A stretch of DNA of 64,000 bases, from assembly GCA_000737985.1 (NCBI GenBank), contig JNVT01000135.1, forward strand, positions 62,001-126,000, given 5' to 3'. The stretch comes from Gammaproteobacteria bacterium MFB021. Its GTDB lineage: Bacteria > Pseudomonadota > Gammaproteobacteria > Pseudomonadales > Halomonadaceae. This document shows, in pieces, positions 19,199-27,861 of the stretch (position 1 is its first letter; every line of letters begins with the position of its first letter). The position numbers and the translations under genes were made by a program. The notes below the pieces were generated by a model. The model had not been told where the DNA came from, searched no databases, and worked only from the letters and a program-made list of their open reading frames with translations.

Positions 19199-20148
19199 CA
19201 GCGCAGGGTCGCGGCGATGGCGTCGAGCAGGTCGCGCGCTTCGATCGGCGGCACCGGCTTGCCTTTGGGGTCGGTCACGGTCACCGAGGTGAGCGCGGCC
19301 TGGGACGCGAGCTGCAGACGATACGGGCGGGCTTCGTCGCTGCCGCCGCCGAACCAGTCGAACCAGCCGCCGCCCTGATCCTCGGGGCGATAGTCGACGA
19401 AGAACTCGCCGGCGCTGCGGTTCTGGTCGACCAGCTTGAGGCGCTGCTGGTCGAAGCCGTTCTGGAGCTGATAGTAGAGCTCGGACCAGGCGCGGTTGGC
19501 ATCCAGAGCGAGATTGAGCTGCCAGGTACCGTCGCGATTGATCAGCTTGACCCGCTCGCTCTGGTCGAGCGGCTGGGCCGCCAGGGAGACACCGCTGTCG
19601 CTGGCGCCGCTGGCTTCGAGATAGGCCTTGATTCCGCTCAGGCACTGGCCGGCATCGCCGATGTCGCAGCGCACCTCACTGGTGCCGCTACGCAAGCCCT
19701 GCCGCAGGCTGATCGCGCCCTGCGCGGTCTGGATGCGGCCCTTGGCGGCGTCGATACTGGTGGCACGTACGCCATGGTCGACGGCGAAGCCCTGCAGCCG
19801 CGGCCATACGCTGGCCGGCGCGGCGTTGACCAGCAGCCAGCGCTCGTTGCCCGCCTGGCGCGCTTCGACGAACGGCTGCCCTTCGCTCGGCCCCGCCGCC
19901 AGCGGCTGCGGCCGCGGCGCGTCGGTATCCTCGGACGCCATGAAGTCGCTGTCCGCCTGGGGCACCGGCATCGAGTCCTGATAGCGGATCGGGTTGCTCG
20001 ACGACGGTAGTTGCAGCGGTTCGCTCATCTTGGCATCGCGATACTCGTCATCGCGATTGTAGTAGTAACCATCCTGGAACAGACCGCAGCCCGACAGCGT
20101 CAGCGTCGCGCACAGCACCAGGGGCATCCCTTTGAGGATGGGCTTCAT
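19198..20148 (-). CDS. bamC: Outer membrane assembly lipoprotein BamC
   Basis: 316 residues. Lipoprotein signal peptide with lipobox LTLSGC (Cys about residue 21). Two helix-grip domains follow: GNERWLLVNAAPASVWPRLQGF... and a second one at about WQLNLALDANRAWSELYYQLQ. BamC (NlpB/DapX) is an accessory lipoprotein of the BAM complex that inserts beta-barrels into the outer membrane. The start is taken at 20148 because it gives a normal signal peptide. It sits directly after dapA, as in E. coli. Confidence 0.92.
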   Translation of the reverse strand: MKPILKGMPLVLCATLTLSGCGLFQDGYYYNRDDEYRDAKMSEPLQLPSSSNPIRYQDSMPVPQADSDFMASEDTDAPRPQPLAAGPSEGQPFVEARQAGNERWLLVNAAPASVWPRLQGFAVDHGVRATSIDAAKGRIQTAQGAISLRQGLRSGTSEVRCDIGDAGQCLSGIKAYLEASGASDSGVSLAAQPLDQSERVKLINRDGTWQLNLALDANRAWSELYYQLQNGFDQQRLKLVDQNRSAGEFFVDYRPEDQGGGWFDWFGGGSDEARPYRLQLASQAALTSVTVTDPKGKPVPPIEARDLLDAIAATLR

Positions 20149-20199
20149 GCATCCACCTTTATTCGAAGCAAGTCTATTCGGCATCCGGCATGCACCGGC

Positions 20200-21084
20200 T
20201 CACGCGGTCTCGATTCCGGCCAGCTGCAACGCCTCGCCGACGCTGCCGTGGTAGCGCTCGGAGAGCCAGGTCAGCGGCAGGCGAATGCCCTTGTCGGCGT
20301 AGCCCATGCGGTTGAGCGCCCACTTCACCGGAATCGGATTGGACTCGATCCCCAGTGCGGTGTGCAGCGGCGCCAGGCGCGCGTTGATCTGGTGGGCACG
20401 CTCGTGGTTGCCGCCGGCGGCGGCCACGCACAGTTCGTGCATCGCCTTGGGCGCGACGTTGGCGGTCACCGAGATATCGCCGTGGCCGCCCATCAGCATG
20501 AAGTCGCAGGCGGTGGGGTCGTCACCGGAGTAGAGCGCGAAGTCGCTGCCCTTGAGGCGGTCGATCAGCTCCTCGGCGCGCTCCAGGTTGCCGGTGGCAT
20601 CCTTGAGCCCGACGATGCGTTCGAGCTCGGCGAGCCGGAAGACGGTCTCGTTGTAGATATCCGAGCAGGTGCGCCCCGGCACGTTGTAGAGAATGATCGG
20701 CAGCTCGCTGGCCTCGGCGACCGCCTTGAAGTGCTGGTACAAGCCTTCCTGGGTCGGCTTGTTGTAGTAGGGTGCCACGGACAGGCAGCAGTCGGCCCCG
20801 ACCTCGCTGGCGTAGCGCGCCAGCTCCACCGCCTCGGCGGTGTTGTTGGCCCCGGTGCCGGCGATCACCGGGATGCGCCCGCCGACCTCTTCCACCACCG
20901 TGCGGATCACGTCGAAGTGCTCGGCGAACGACATGGTGGTCGGCTCACCGGTGGTGCCGGCGGCGACGATGGCGTCGGTGCCCTGGTCGAGATGGAAGTT
21001 CACCAGGCGGCGCAGCGCCTCCCAGTCGATCTCGCCACCGGGCTTCATCGGTGTCGCCAAGGCGACGATGCTGCCTGTGATCAT
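20200..21084 (-). CDS. dapA: 4-hydroxy-tetrahydrodipicolinate synthase
   Basis: 294 residues. It condenses pyruvate and aspartate semialdehyde in the lysine/diaminopimelate pathway. Schiff-base Lys in [13 protein letters not shown], catalytic Tyr in [12 protein letters not shown], and the TGEPTTMS motif (GTTGE) are all present. GGAGAG precedes ATG 21084. It heads the dapA-bamC-MBL-purC series. Compare the second, divergent DHDPS-family gene at 37994, which lacks this biosynthetic context. Confidence 0.96.
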   Translation of the reverse strand: MITGSIVALATPMKPGGEIDWEALRRLVNFHLDQGTDAIVAAGTTGEPTTMSFAEHFDVIRTVVEEVGGRIPVIAGTGANNTAEAVELARYASEVGADCCLSVAPYYNKPTQEGLYQHFKAVAEASELPIILYNVPGRTCSDIYNETVFRLAELERIVGLKDATGNLERAEELIDRLKGSDFALYSGDDPTACDFMLMGGHGDISVTANVAPKAMHELCVAAAGGNHERAHQINARLAPLHTALGIESNPIPVKWALNRMGYADKGIRLPLTWLSERYHGSVGEALQLAGIETA

Positions 21085-21142
21085 GTTGCGGTTCTCTCCC
21101 TTATGACCTGACGGGCGCGTGGGCCTGGCACAGGATTCCAAG

Positions 21143-21196
21143 ACGTGGACCAAAAACAAGACATGGGCCAAAAACAAGACGCGGGCCAAAGAATGG
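21143..21196. repeat. 18-bp tandem repeat, three units
   Basis: Three consecutive 18-bp units (ACRTGGRCCAAAAACAAG type; third unit degenerate) lie 60-110 bases upstream of dapA in the dapA/bcp divergent region. Units 1 and 2 differ at two positions. Function unknown; they may be a slippage product or protein-binding sites. Confidence 0.6.
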
Positions 21197-21456
21197 AGGC
21201 CATCGCCAGGCCCGATAGGCCGCTCCGGACGCCCGCGGCACTGCCCGCGCTACGCTTTTCGCAAACACCGAATGGTACTCAGGCTGCCGCGACCTGTACA
21301 GCCGCGCCGCCGCCCCTGCTGCCCCCGGCGGCGCCCACGCCACCGAGCATTGACCGCCGAGATCGGCTATCGTTCGATGCCAGTGGCACGCTGACTCGCA
21401 TCAACCGCCGAGGCGTGCCCCTGTTTTTCCGTCTTCACGGCTCATGGGAGGCCAGC

Positions 21457-21927
21457 ATGACACTCAGCATCGGACAACCGGTCGAGGACTTCTCCGCCGA
21501 GGCCACCAGCGATACCACCTTCCGCCTCAGCGACTACCGCGGCCAGCAGGTGGTGATCTACTTCTATCCCAAGGACAGCACCCCCGGCTGCACCACCGAG
21601 GGCGGCGACTTCCGCGACAACATCGACGCCTTCCACGCCGCCAATACCGTGGTGGTCGGGGTCTCCCGCGACGGCCTCAAGGCGCACGAGAACTTCAAGG
21701 CCAAGCAGAGCTTTCCGTTCGAGCTGATCTCGGATCGCGACGAAGCGGTGTGTCGTCAGTTCGACGTGATCAAGCTCAAGAAGATGTACGGCAAGGAGCA
21801 CCTGGGCGTGGAGCGCAGCACCTTCCTGATCGACGCCGAGGGCAAGCTCGCCCGCGAGTGGCGCGGGGTCAAGGTACCGGGCCACGTCGACGAAGTGCTC
21901 GCCGCGGCCCAGGAACTCAACGGCTGA
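21457..21927 (+). CDS. bcp: Thioredoxin-dependent thiol peroxidase (Bcp/PrxQ)
   Basis: 156 residues, AhpC/TSA fold. The peroxidatic Cys is in YPKDSTPGCTTEGGDFRD. The resolving Cys that many PrxQ proteins carry five residues later is a Gly here (CTTEGG); one other Cys is in EAVCRQF, so this is a 1-Cys type or uses an atypical partner. It reduces H2O2 and organic hydroperoxides in the cytoplasm. The start follows GGGAGG and gives the family N-terminus SIGQPVEDFSAEA. Divergent from dapA; its stop is six bases from that of the convergent AI-2E family gene. Confidence 0.93.
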   Translation: MTLSIGQPVEDFSAEATSDTTFRLSDYRGQQVVIYFYPKDSTPGCTTEGGDFRDNIDAFHAANTVVVGVSRDGLKAHENFKAKQSFPFELISDRDEAVCRQFDVIKLKKMYGKEHLGVERSTFLIDAEGKLAREWRGVKVPGHVDEVLAAAQELNG

Positions 21928-21933
21928 ACACCC

Positions 21934-23016
21934 TCACTGAGATGTGATCTCGGCCTGGCTGGCGATACCCCGCGGCCAGGCCTGGACCAGCGCCTTGATC
22001 AGGGTCGCCAGGGGGATGGCGAAGAAGATGCCCCAGAAGCCCCACAGCCCGCCGAAGAAGAGCACCGCCAGGATGATCGAGACCGGGTGCAGGTCGACCG
22101 CTTCCGAGAACAGGATCGGTACCAGCACGTTGCCATCCAGCGCCTGCAGAATGGCGTAGGCCAGCAGCACGTAGAAGAACTGCTCGCCCATGCCGAAGTG
22201 AAAGCCCGCCACCGCGGCGACCGGCAGGGTGGCCACCGCCGCGCCGATATAGGGCACCAACACCGACAGCCCCACCACCAGCCCGAGCAGCGCCGCATAG
22301 GGCAGCCCGAAGGCCCAGAAGGTGATGAAGGCGACACTGCCGACGATGATGATCTCGATGGTCTTGCCGCGCACGTAGTTGGCGATCTGGTCGTCCATCT
22401 CCTGCCACACCCGGGTCATCAACGTGCGCTGGCGCGGCAGCAGCGAGAGCAGGAAGGCGACCAGACGTTCGCGATCCTTGAGCATGAAGAAGACCAGGAT
22501 CGGCACCAGCACCAGATAGATGATCAGCGCCATCAGACTGCCCAGCGAGGCGAGTGAGAGGGTCAGCGCGCGCTGGCCCAGGGTAGAGGCCTGGCGCCCG
22601 GCGGAGGCGATCCAGCCCTGGATCTGATCCGGGGTCACCACCGTGGGATAGCGAGCCTGCAGCTGATCGAGCCAGAGCTGGCTGCTGGCGAACATGCGCG
22701 GCGCCTCCTGTACCAGCTCCACCAGCTGATTCCACACCAGCGGCAGTACGATCAGCGCCAGTGCCAGCAGCGCGCCGAGGAACAGCAGGAACACCAGCCC
22801 CACCGCCAGCAGCCGTGGCAGCCCGCGACGTTCGAGCCAGCCGACCACGCCCTGCAGCAGAAAGGCCACCACCAGCGCGGTGAAAAAGGGCGCCAGCGCC
22901 TGCCCCATCCAGATCACCACGGCGAAACCGCCGACCAGCAGCGCCAGCAGGACGATCGCCTGTTCGTCGGAGAGGTAGCGCTCGAACCACTGCCGCAATA
23001 CGCCTTTCAAACTCAT
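21934..23016 (-). CDS. AI-2E family transporter (PerM-like permease)
   Basis: 360 residues with about eight membrane helices and a soluble segment after the first pair, the layout of the AI-2E/PerM (UPF0118) family. The sequence PYIGAAVATLPV plus the final FFGGLWGFWGIFFAIPLATLIKAL is typical. Members export autoinducer-2 or act as Na+/H+ antiporters; the actual substrate cannot be read here. The ATG overlaps the stop of the TusA-like gene (ATGA), as in other gammaproteobacteria with this pair. Confidence 0.87.
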   Translation of the reverse strand: MSLKGVLRQWFERYLSDEQAIVLLALLVGGFAVVIWMGQALAPFFTALVVAFLLQGVVGWLERRGLPRLLAVGLVFLLFLGALLALALIVLPLVWNQLVELVQEAPRMFASSQLWLDQLQARYPTVVTPDQIQGWIASAGRQASTLGQRALTLSLASLGSLMALIIYLVLVPILVFFMLKDRERLVAFLLSLLPRQRTLMTRVWQEMDDQIANYVRGKTIEIIIVGSVAFITFWAFGLPYAALLGLVVGLSVLVPYIGAAVATLPVAAVAGFHFGMGEQFFYVLLAYAILQALDGNVLVPILFSEAVDLHPVSIILAVLFFGGLWGFWGIFFAIPLATLIKALVQAWPRGIASQAEITSQ

Positions 23017-23264
23017 GCCTCGCTATCCTTACCCGCCTTGCGCAGCCAGTAGCGGTAACTCCCCGCCGCGGCCGTACGCTCGACCAGGGTGTGGCGGCTG
23101 TGCGCGGCGAAACTCTCGAAATCCCGCCACGAGCCGGCGTCGGTGGCGACCACTTCGAGCAGCTCCCCCGGCTGCATGCCGGCGAGCGCCTGCTTGGCCT
23201 TGAGCAGCGGTAACGGACAGCTCAGACCCGAGGCGTCGAGCCGATGATCGGGGGCGTGGGACAT
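23013..23264 (-). CDS. TusA-like sulfurtransferase (SirA family)
   Basis: 83 residues. The signature LDASGLSCPLPLLKAKQAL holds the Cys-Pro-x-Pro active site of TusA/SirA/YeeD proteins, which relay persulfide sulfur. The start at 23264 gives the standard length. It is coupled to the AI-2E transporter gene and lies divergent from bepA. Whether this is the tRNA-thiolation TusA or a paralogue cannot be settled from the window. Confidence 0.9.
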   Translation of the reverse strand: MSHAPDHRLDASGLSCPLPLLKAKQALAGMQPGELLEVVATDAGSWRDFESFAAHSRHTLVERTAAAGSYRYWLRKAGKDSEA

Positions 23265-23419
23265 GACACTTCCTGCATCGGTTGAGTGGGCAGCGGGGCG
23301 ACAGTTGCATACCCTGGGGTTTGCAGGCAACGTCTGCCACAGGCTGCGGTCGAAGGCATCATAGCGCAGAACCGACAGCGACTTCCGTCGCTTTCGTCGG
23401 CGTCCAGACGAGAAGGTCG

Positions 23420-24967
23420 ATGATCAAGAGATTGCATGCGCGCGCGTCGCGCGGAGTGCTGCTGAGCACGCTGGCCGTCGCTGCGCTCGGGCTCGGCGGG
23501 GCGCCTGCCATGGCACAGCAGACTGGCATGGAGAGCCCTCAGCGGGCTGGTATAGAGAGCCCTCAGCGGGCCGGCATGGAGAGCCCCCAACCTTCCGGCG
23601 GAGGGAGCTATCAACTGCCCGATATGGGCAGTACCAGCGCCACCGTCACCACCAGCGACGAGCACCGTCTCGGGCGGGCCTGGCTGCGTCAGTTCCGCGC
23701 CCAGACCGACCCCTGGCAGGACCCCATCGCCCAGACCTACGTCCGGTCGATTCTCGCCCGGCTGGTGCCCTACAGCGGCGTCGACGACCAGCTGGTGGTG
23801 ACGCTGATCGACAGCCGCCTGCTCAACGCCTTCGCCGTCCCCGGCGGTATCGTCGGGGTCAACGCCGGCCTGTTCGCCTCGGCCCCGGACGAGGACGAAT
23901 TCGCCTCGGTGCTGGCCCACGAGCTGGGCCACCTGGCCCAGCGCCACTACGCCCGACGCATGGCGCGTATCGAGCAGACCCAGCTGCCGACCATGGCCGC
24001 CATGCTCGCCGGGATGATCATCGCCGCCGGCGGCGGCGGTGGCGCCGGGCTGGCGACCATGGTCGGCTCCACCGCCGCCTTCGCCCAGGACCAGTTGGCC
24101 TACTCGCGACGCTTCGAGCAGGAGGCCGACCGCGTGGGGCTCAACGCCATGGCCAAGGCGGGCTTCGACCCGCAGGCGATGCCGAAGATGTTCCGCTCGC
24201 TGCAGAAGCTGGCCACGCTGCAGGGCGGCAACCCGCCGGAGTTCCTGCTCACCCACCCGGTCACCGAATCGCGTATCAGCGACACCCAGGCGCGCGCCGA
24301 TCAGCTACCTTCGCCACCCACCCACGACGACACGGCCTACGCCATGATACGCGCCCGCGCGCTGCTGCTGCTCAATCAGGATACGCCCTCCCAGGCGCTG
24401 ACCGAGCTTGAACAGGATCACCCGCCCGAAGCTGCGGTGCGCTATCTGCAGGCGCTGCTCGCGGCCCGGCAGGCACACTACAGCGAGGCGCTGGCGACCC
24501 TCGACGCGCTGGCCAAGTCCCACCCGGATCTGTCGATGATCCCCGCTACCGCCGCGCAGATCGCCTTCGACGCCGACGACCGCCCCGGCGCCCTGGAACG
24601 GGCGCGGCACATCCTGCGACTCTCCCCTGGCTACTTCCCGGCACAGTGGGTCGAGGCCGAGGCGCTTTTGCAGATGCAGCCGGGCCAGGCCTTCGACGTG
24701 CTGCGTGGGATGAGCGAACAGTACCCGGAAGACCCCAACGTGTTCGGCCTGCTGGCCGAAGCCGCCGGGCGCAGTGGGCGCGAAACCTGGGGCCAACTGG
24801 CGCGAGCCGAGCAGCTACAGCTCGAAGGGCAGATCGACACCGCGATCCGCCAGCTCGACTCGGCCAGCGAGAGCGCCAAGCGCAGCGGCGACTACGCCAT
24901 GGCCAGCCGGATCGCGCAGCGGCGCCAGGATTTTCTCGACTATCGCGAGGCGATGCAGAACTTCTGA
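23420..24967 (+). CDS. bepA: Periplasmic metalloprotease/chaperone BepA (M48)
   Basis: 515 residues. Signal peptide (residues ~1-31 ending in APAMAQ), then a short repeat region, an M48 protease domain with zinc motif HELGHLAQRH (HExxH) and third ligand in QEADRVG, and C-terminal TPR-like helices from about residue 310. BepA degrades or assembles outer membrane proteins such as LptD together with the BAM complex. Unusually the mature N-terminus holds three 8-residue repeats of GMESPQRA type. The family is usually about 480-490 residues, and this insert accounts for part of the excess. Confidence 0.92.
   Translation: MIKRLHARASRGVLLSTLAVAALGLGGAPAMAQQTGMESPQRAGIESPQRAGMESPQPSGGGSYQLPDMGSTSATVTTSDEHRLGRAWLRQFRAQTDPWQDPIAQTYVRSILARLVPYSGVDDQLVVTLIDSRLLNAFAVPGGIVGVNAGLFASAPDEDEFASVLAHELGHLAQRHYARRMARIEQTQLPTMAAMLAGMIIAAGGGGGAGLATMVGSTAAFAQDQLAYSRRFEQEADRVGLNAMAKAGFDPQAMPKMFRSLQKLATLQGGNPPEFLLTHPVTESRISDTQARADQLPSPPTHDDTAYAMIRARALLLLNQDTPSQALTELEQDHPPEAAVRYLQALLAARQAHYSEALATLDALAKSHPDLSMIPATAAQIAFDADDRPGALERARHILRLSPGYFPAQWVEAEALLQMQPGQAFDVLRGMSEQYPEDPNVFGLLAEAAGRSGRETWGQLARAEQLQLEGQIDTAIRQLDSASESAKRSGDYAMASRIAQRRQDFLDYREAMQNF
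23524..23595 (+). repeat. 24-bp tandem repeat in bepA
   Basis: Three consecutive 24-bp units encoding GMESPQRA, GIESPQRA and GMESPQPS directly after the signal peptide of BepA. Units 1 and 2 are almost identical at the DNA level; the third has diverged. In-frame repeat of this kind can change in number without breaking the gene. Confidence 0.7.
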
Positions 24968-25028
24968 GCGACGCACACGCTGGCGGCATCGGAACCCGCT
25001 GCTGGACGTCCAAGCACAAGTCGTTACC

Positions 25029-26222
25029 TCAAGCGCTCGCCAACGCCGCAGCAATCTCATCGAATAGCGACATCGGCTCGATCACCATCCGCCCCATCGG
25101 CTTGGGCGCCGCGGCGTGCTGCACGATCACCAGCTCGCGCCGCGGATTGACGTAGAGATACTGGCCGTGAATGCCGCGCGCCGCGAAGGCGCGATCGCGG
25201 CGCGAGGGCTCGCTCCAGCCGCTCCACCACATGTAGCCGTAGTCGATCGGCTCGCCGCCGGCGAGCACGCTCGGCTGCGTGGCCTCGGCGATCCAGCCCG
25301 CAGGCAGCAGCGACGCCCCCGCCACACAGCCGCCTTCGATCAAAAACTGACCGAAGCGGGCGTAGTCGCGTAGGGTCGCGGCGATGCCGCTGCCGCCGAT
25401 CTCGACGCCCCGCGGCGACGCCAGCCACCAGGTGGCATCCGCCTCCATGCCATAGGGCTGCCACAGCTTCTGGGCCAGGTAGTCGGCCAGCGGACGCCCC
25501 ACGGCACGGCTGACCATCTCCGCCAGAATCTGGGTCTCGCCGGTGCTGTAGTTGTGCCGCGTACCCGCCGGTGCCACCCGCGGCAGCGTCGCCATTACCG
25601 CCATCGCCGCCCCCGGGCGCTGTTCGAGCTGAGCCGCCAGCAGCGCCCGGCGGTCTGAGCCAGGGTCGGTGTAGGTCTCGTTCCAGCCCACCCCGGAGGC
25701 CATCATCAGCAGCTCGCGCAGGGTCACCTCGGTATAGGCACTGTCGGCCAGCGCCGGAACGTAGTCGCCCACCCGCGCGGCCAGCCCCTCGGCGATGGCA
25801 CCGTCGTGGATCGCCATGCCGGCGAGCGTCGAGGTCACCGACTTGGCCACCGACATCGACATCCAGCGGGTATCGGGGCCATTGCCGCGCTGATAGGTCT
25901 CGTAGCGGATCTGCCCGCGGTGCAGCACCAGCAGGCCGGTTACGCTGTTCAGCGCCAGATAGTCGTAGAGATCGTAGTGCTCGTCTCCCTGCGCCACGCT
26001 GATCTCGCCCAGTGAACGCGGCGAGCGTGGCAACTCACGCACCGCCGAGCCGGCGGCGATGGTGCGCGACGGAAACAGGCGCTGGATATTGCGATAGGTC
26101 GATACCGCCAGATCCGGCGTCAGGCGCCCCGAATAGGCATCGGTGACGCTGCCGATCGACTCCGCGGCATGGCGGTAGCCGGCGGCATGGGAAGCGGTGT
26201 GGTCGAGTGACCCTGGGGGCAT
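25029..26222 (-). CDS. Serine hydrolase, beta-lactamase/esterase family (class C-like)
   Basis: 397 residues. The Ser-x-x-Lys motif is in MSVAKSVTST and the Tyr motif in HNYSTGET (Y-x-S). The pattern matches family VIII esterases and 6-aminohexanoate-dimer hydrolase (NylB)-like proteins rather than true beta-lactamases. No signal peptide is seen, so it is probably cytoplasmic. GAGGAG upstream of ATG 26222 fixes the start. The substrate is unknown. Convergent with bepA. Confidence 0.85.
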   Translation of the reverse strand: MPPGSLDHTASHAAGYRHAAESIGSVTDAYSGRLTPDLAVSTYRNIQRLFPSRTIAAGSAVRELPRSPRSLGEISVAQGDEHYDLYDYLALNSVTGLLVLHRGQIRYETYQRGNGPDTRWMSMSVAKSVTSTLAGMAIHDGAIAEGLAARVGDYVPALADSAYTEVTLRELLMMASGVGWNETYTDPGSDRRALLAAQLEQRPGAAMAVMATLPRVAPAGTRHNYSTGETQILAEMVSRAVGRPLADYLAQKLWQPYGMEADATWWLASPRGVEIGGSGIAATLRDYARFGQFLIEGGCVAGASLLPAGWIAEATQPSVLAGGEPIDYGYMWWSGWSEPSRRDRAFAARGIHGQYLYVNPRRELVIVQHAAAPKPMGRMVIEPMSLFDEIAAALASA

Positions 26223-26320
26223 GGCGATTCTCCTCGGCGGCCCCTATCTCTAACACAATCTCTAACACAGTTGCGTGCAGGTAGCTTCGCACTCGCCTGC
26301 CGCATCGACGTAGGGGACGA

Positions 26321-26360
26321 CGCAGACGCAGTCGCAGGCGCAGGCGCAGGCGCAGGCGCA
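26321..26360. repeat. CGCAGG hexanucleotide repeat
   Basis: About 6.7 copies of a 6-bp unit (two CGCAGA/CGCAGT, then CGCAGG) in the 202-bp space between the serine hydrolase and the tRNA-Lys genes. It is non-coding and possibly length-variable. The rest of this space (26223-26320 and 26361-26424) shows only the hydrolase ribosome-binding site and a purine-rich tract (T-rich on the minus strand) beside the last tRNA that may terminate tRNA transcription. Confidence 0.7.
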
Positions 26361-26424
26361 GAGAAATAGAGTCGCGCGCAAGGAGCAGATGCAATGACCA
26401 GAAGAGAGGAGAGAAAAGCTGCAA

Positions 26425-26500
26425 TGGTGGGTCGTGTAGGATTCGAACCTACGACCAATTGGTTAAAAGCCAACTGCTCTACCAACTGAGCTAACGACCC
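26425..26500 (-). tRNA. tRNA-Lys (UUU), copy 3 in transcription order
   Basis: 76 nt including the encoded CCA. Acceptor GGGTCGT pairs with ACGACCC, D-loop AGTTGGTA, anticodon loop CTTTTAA (anticodon UUU), T-loop TTCGAAT. Identical to the copies at 26561 and 26669. All three are on the minus strand with spacers of 60 and 32 bp and are probably one transcript. Confidence 0.97.
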
Positions 26501-26560
26501 ATTGCAGACGATCGACGAGGGTGTCGAATCGATTGCCGAGAACGGCGAGGAAGAGATCGA

Positions 26561-26636
26561 TGGTGGGTCGTGTAGGATTCGAACCTACGACCAATTGGTT
26601 AAAAGCCAACTGCTCTACCAACTGAGCTAACGACCC
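26561..26636 (-). tRNA. tRNA-Lys (UUU), copy 2
   Basis: Identical in all 76 bases to the other two copies, including the encoded CCA and the UUU anticodon. Separated from copy 1 by 32 bp and from copy 3 by 60 bp of unrelated spacer. Confidence 0.97.
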
Positions 26637-26668
26637 AAAACTTGCAAACTGCATCGACCCGTCGGCGG

Positions 26669-26744
26669 TGGTGGGTCGTGTAGGATTCGAACCTACGACC
26701 AATTGGTTAAAAGCCAACTGCTCTACCAACTGAGCTAACGACCC
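26669..26744 (-). tRNA. tRNA-Lys (UUU), copy 1
   Basis: First of three identical tRNA-Lys(UUU) genes in the direction of transcription. The cloverleaf is complete and CCA is encoded. The promoter should lie in 26745-26911, an otherwise empty stretch between this gene and the hairpin after rluB; I could not pick a convincing -35/-10 pair. Confidence 0.97.
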
Positions 26745-26911
26745 TTACCGACTGGGCGCACATACTAATGGTAAGCCTCGGAGCAGGCAAGCGTTTTTTC
26801 CCACCTTGCCGCGCCGGTTGCACACCGCGGGTCCGATGCCCAGCACCCGCCAGGCCCCCACCAGGAACACGCCGATAATTCGCCAAGAGCCGGCGAAGGC
26901 CCCAAGCAGAA

Positions 26912-26932
26912 CCCGCGTCGGGCAGACGCGGG
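26912..26932. terminator. Hairpin downstream of rluB
   Basis: CCCGCGTC and GACGCGGG form an 8-bp stem with a 5-base loop, 28 bases after the rluB stop codon (minus strand). The following minus-strand bases GGTTCTGCTT are weakly T-rich. It is likely the end of the scpA-scpB-rluB transcript. Confidence 0.6.
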
Positions 26933-26959
26933 CCCCGCTATGGTCAAACCGCCGCGAGA

Positions 26960-27823
26960 TCAGGCGTCGCGGCGCGGCCGCCGCGGCTTCTTCATCGCCG
27001 TGACCGGGCGCCGCTTGTTCTTGTCGCGGCTCCAGCGGTTCTTCTCGTCCGGGGTCAGCTCCGGCACCTTGCGCGACTCCAGCCCGGCCATGGTGGAGAG
27101 TTCGTCGATCTCGTCCTGGGAGAGTTCGAGCCACTCGCCGGCCTTGGCGCGCTTGTCGAGGAAGATATTGCCATAGCGCACGCGCTTGAGCCGGCTCACG
27201 GTCAGCCCCTGGGACTCCCACAGCCGGCGCACCTCGCGGTTGCGACCTTCGAGGATCACCACGTGGAACCAGGTGTTGATGCCCTCGCCGCCGAACTCCT
27301 GGACATCGGTGAAGCGCGCCGGGCCATCCTCGAGCATCACGCCCTCGACCATATTGACCACGTGCTCGCGCTGCACTTCGCCCATGACCCGCACGGCGTA
27401 TTCGCGCTCGATCTGGTGCGACGGGTGCATCAGCCGATTGGCCAGCTCACCGTCGGTGGTGAACAGCAAAAGCCCGCTGGTGTTGATGTCGAGACGCCCG
27501 ATCGCGATCCAGCGCTCGCCCTTCAGGCGCGGCAGCCGCTCGAACACGGTACGCCGCCCCTCCGGGTCCTTGCGCGTGCACAGCTCGCCTTCCGGCTTGT
27601 TGTACATGATCACCCGGCGCGGCACCTCGTCGTTGGCGCGCAGGTTGACCGGCCGGTCATCGAGGGTGATCCGGTCGCGCATGCCGACCCGGTCACCCAG
27701 GGTGGCGACACTGCCGTTGACCTTGACGCGCCCGGCGCCGATCGCGGTCTCCATCTCACGGCGCGAGCCGTAGCCGGCCCGGGCCAGCACTTTCTGCAGT
27801 TTTTCGGTATTGGTGTCTGTCAT
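26960..27823 (-). CDS. rluB: 23S rRNA pseudouridine(2605) synthase RluB
   Basis: 287 residues. N-terminal S4 RNA-binding domain ([19 protein letters not shown]...) and an RsuA/RluB-type synthase domain with the catalytic Asp in [18 protein letters not shown]. Basic C-terminal tail ([20 protein letters not shown]) typical of RluB in gammaproteobacteria. It modifies U2605 of 23S rRNA. It follows scpB by 38 bp; the scpA-scpB-rluB order is widely conserved. Confidence 0.93.
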   Translation of the reverse strand: MTDTNTEKLQKVLARAGYGSRREMETAIGAGRVKVNGSVATLGDRVGMRDRITLDDRPVNLRANDEVPRRVIMYNKPEGELCTRKDPEGRRTVFERLPRLKGERWIAIGRLDINTSGLLLFTTDGELANRLMHPSHQIEREYAVRVMGEVQREHVVNMVEGVMLEDGPARFTDVQEFGGEGINTWFHVVILEGRNREVRRLWESQGLTVSRLKRVRYGNIFLDKRAKAGEWLELSQDEIDELSTMAGLESRKVPELTPDEKNRWSRDKNKRRPVTAMKKPRRPRRDA

Positions 27824-27861
27824 GGGTCTATCGATGCCTCATCGGCTGCGGGAAGCCAGGC

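Noticed and set aside
26321-26360. CRISPR-like array from the short repeats
   Set aside because: Six-base units without spacers; a simple sequence repeat.
26425-26744. Open frames with MVEQLAFNQLVVGSNPT over the tRNA genes
   Set aside because: A well-known artefact of translating tRNA-Lys genes; the cloverleafs are complete.
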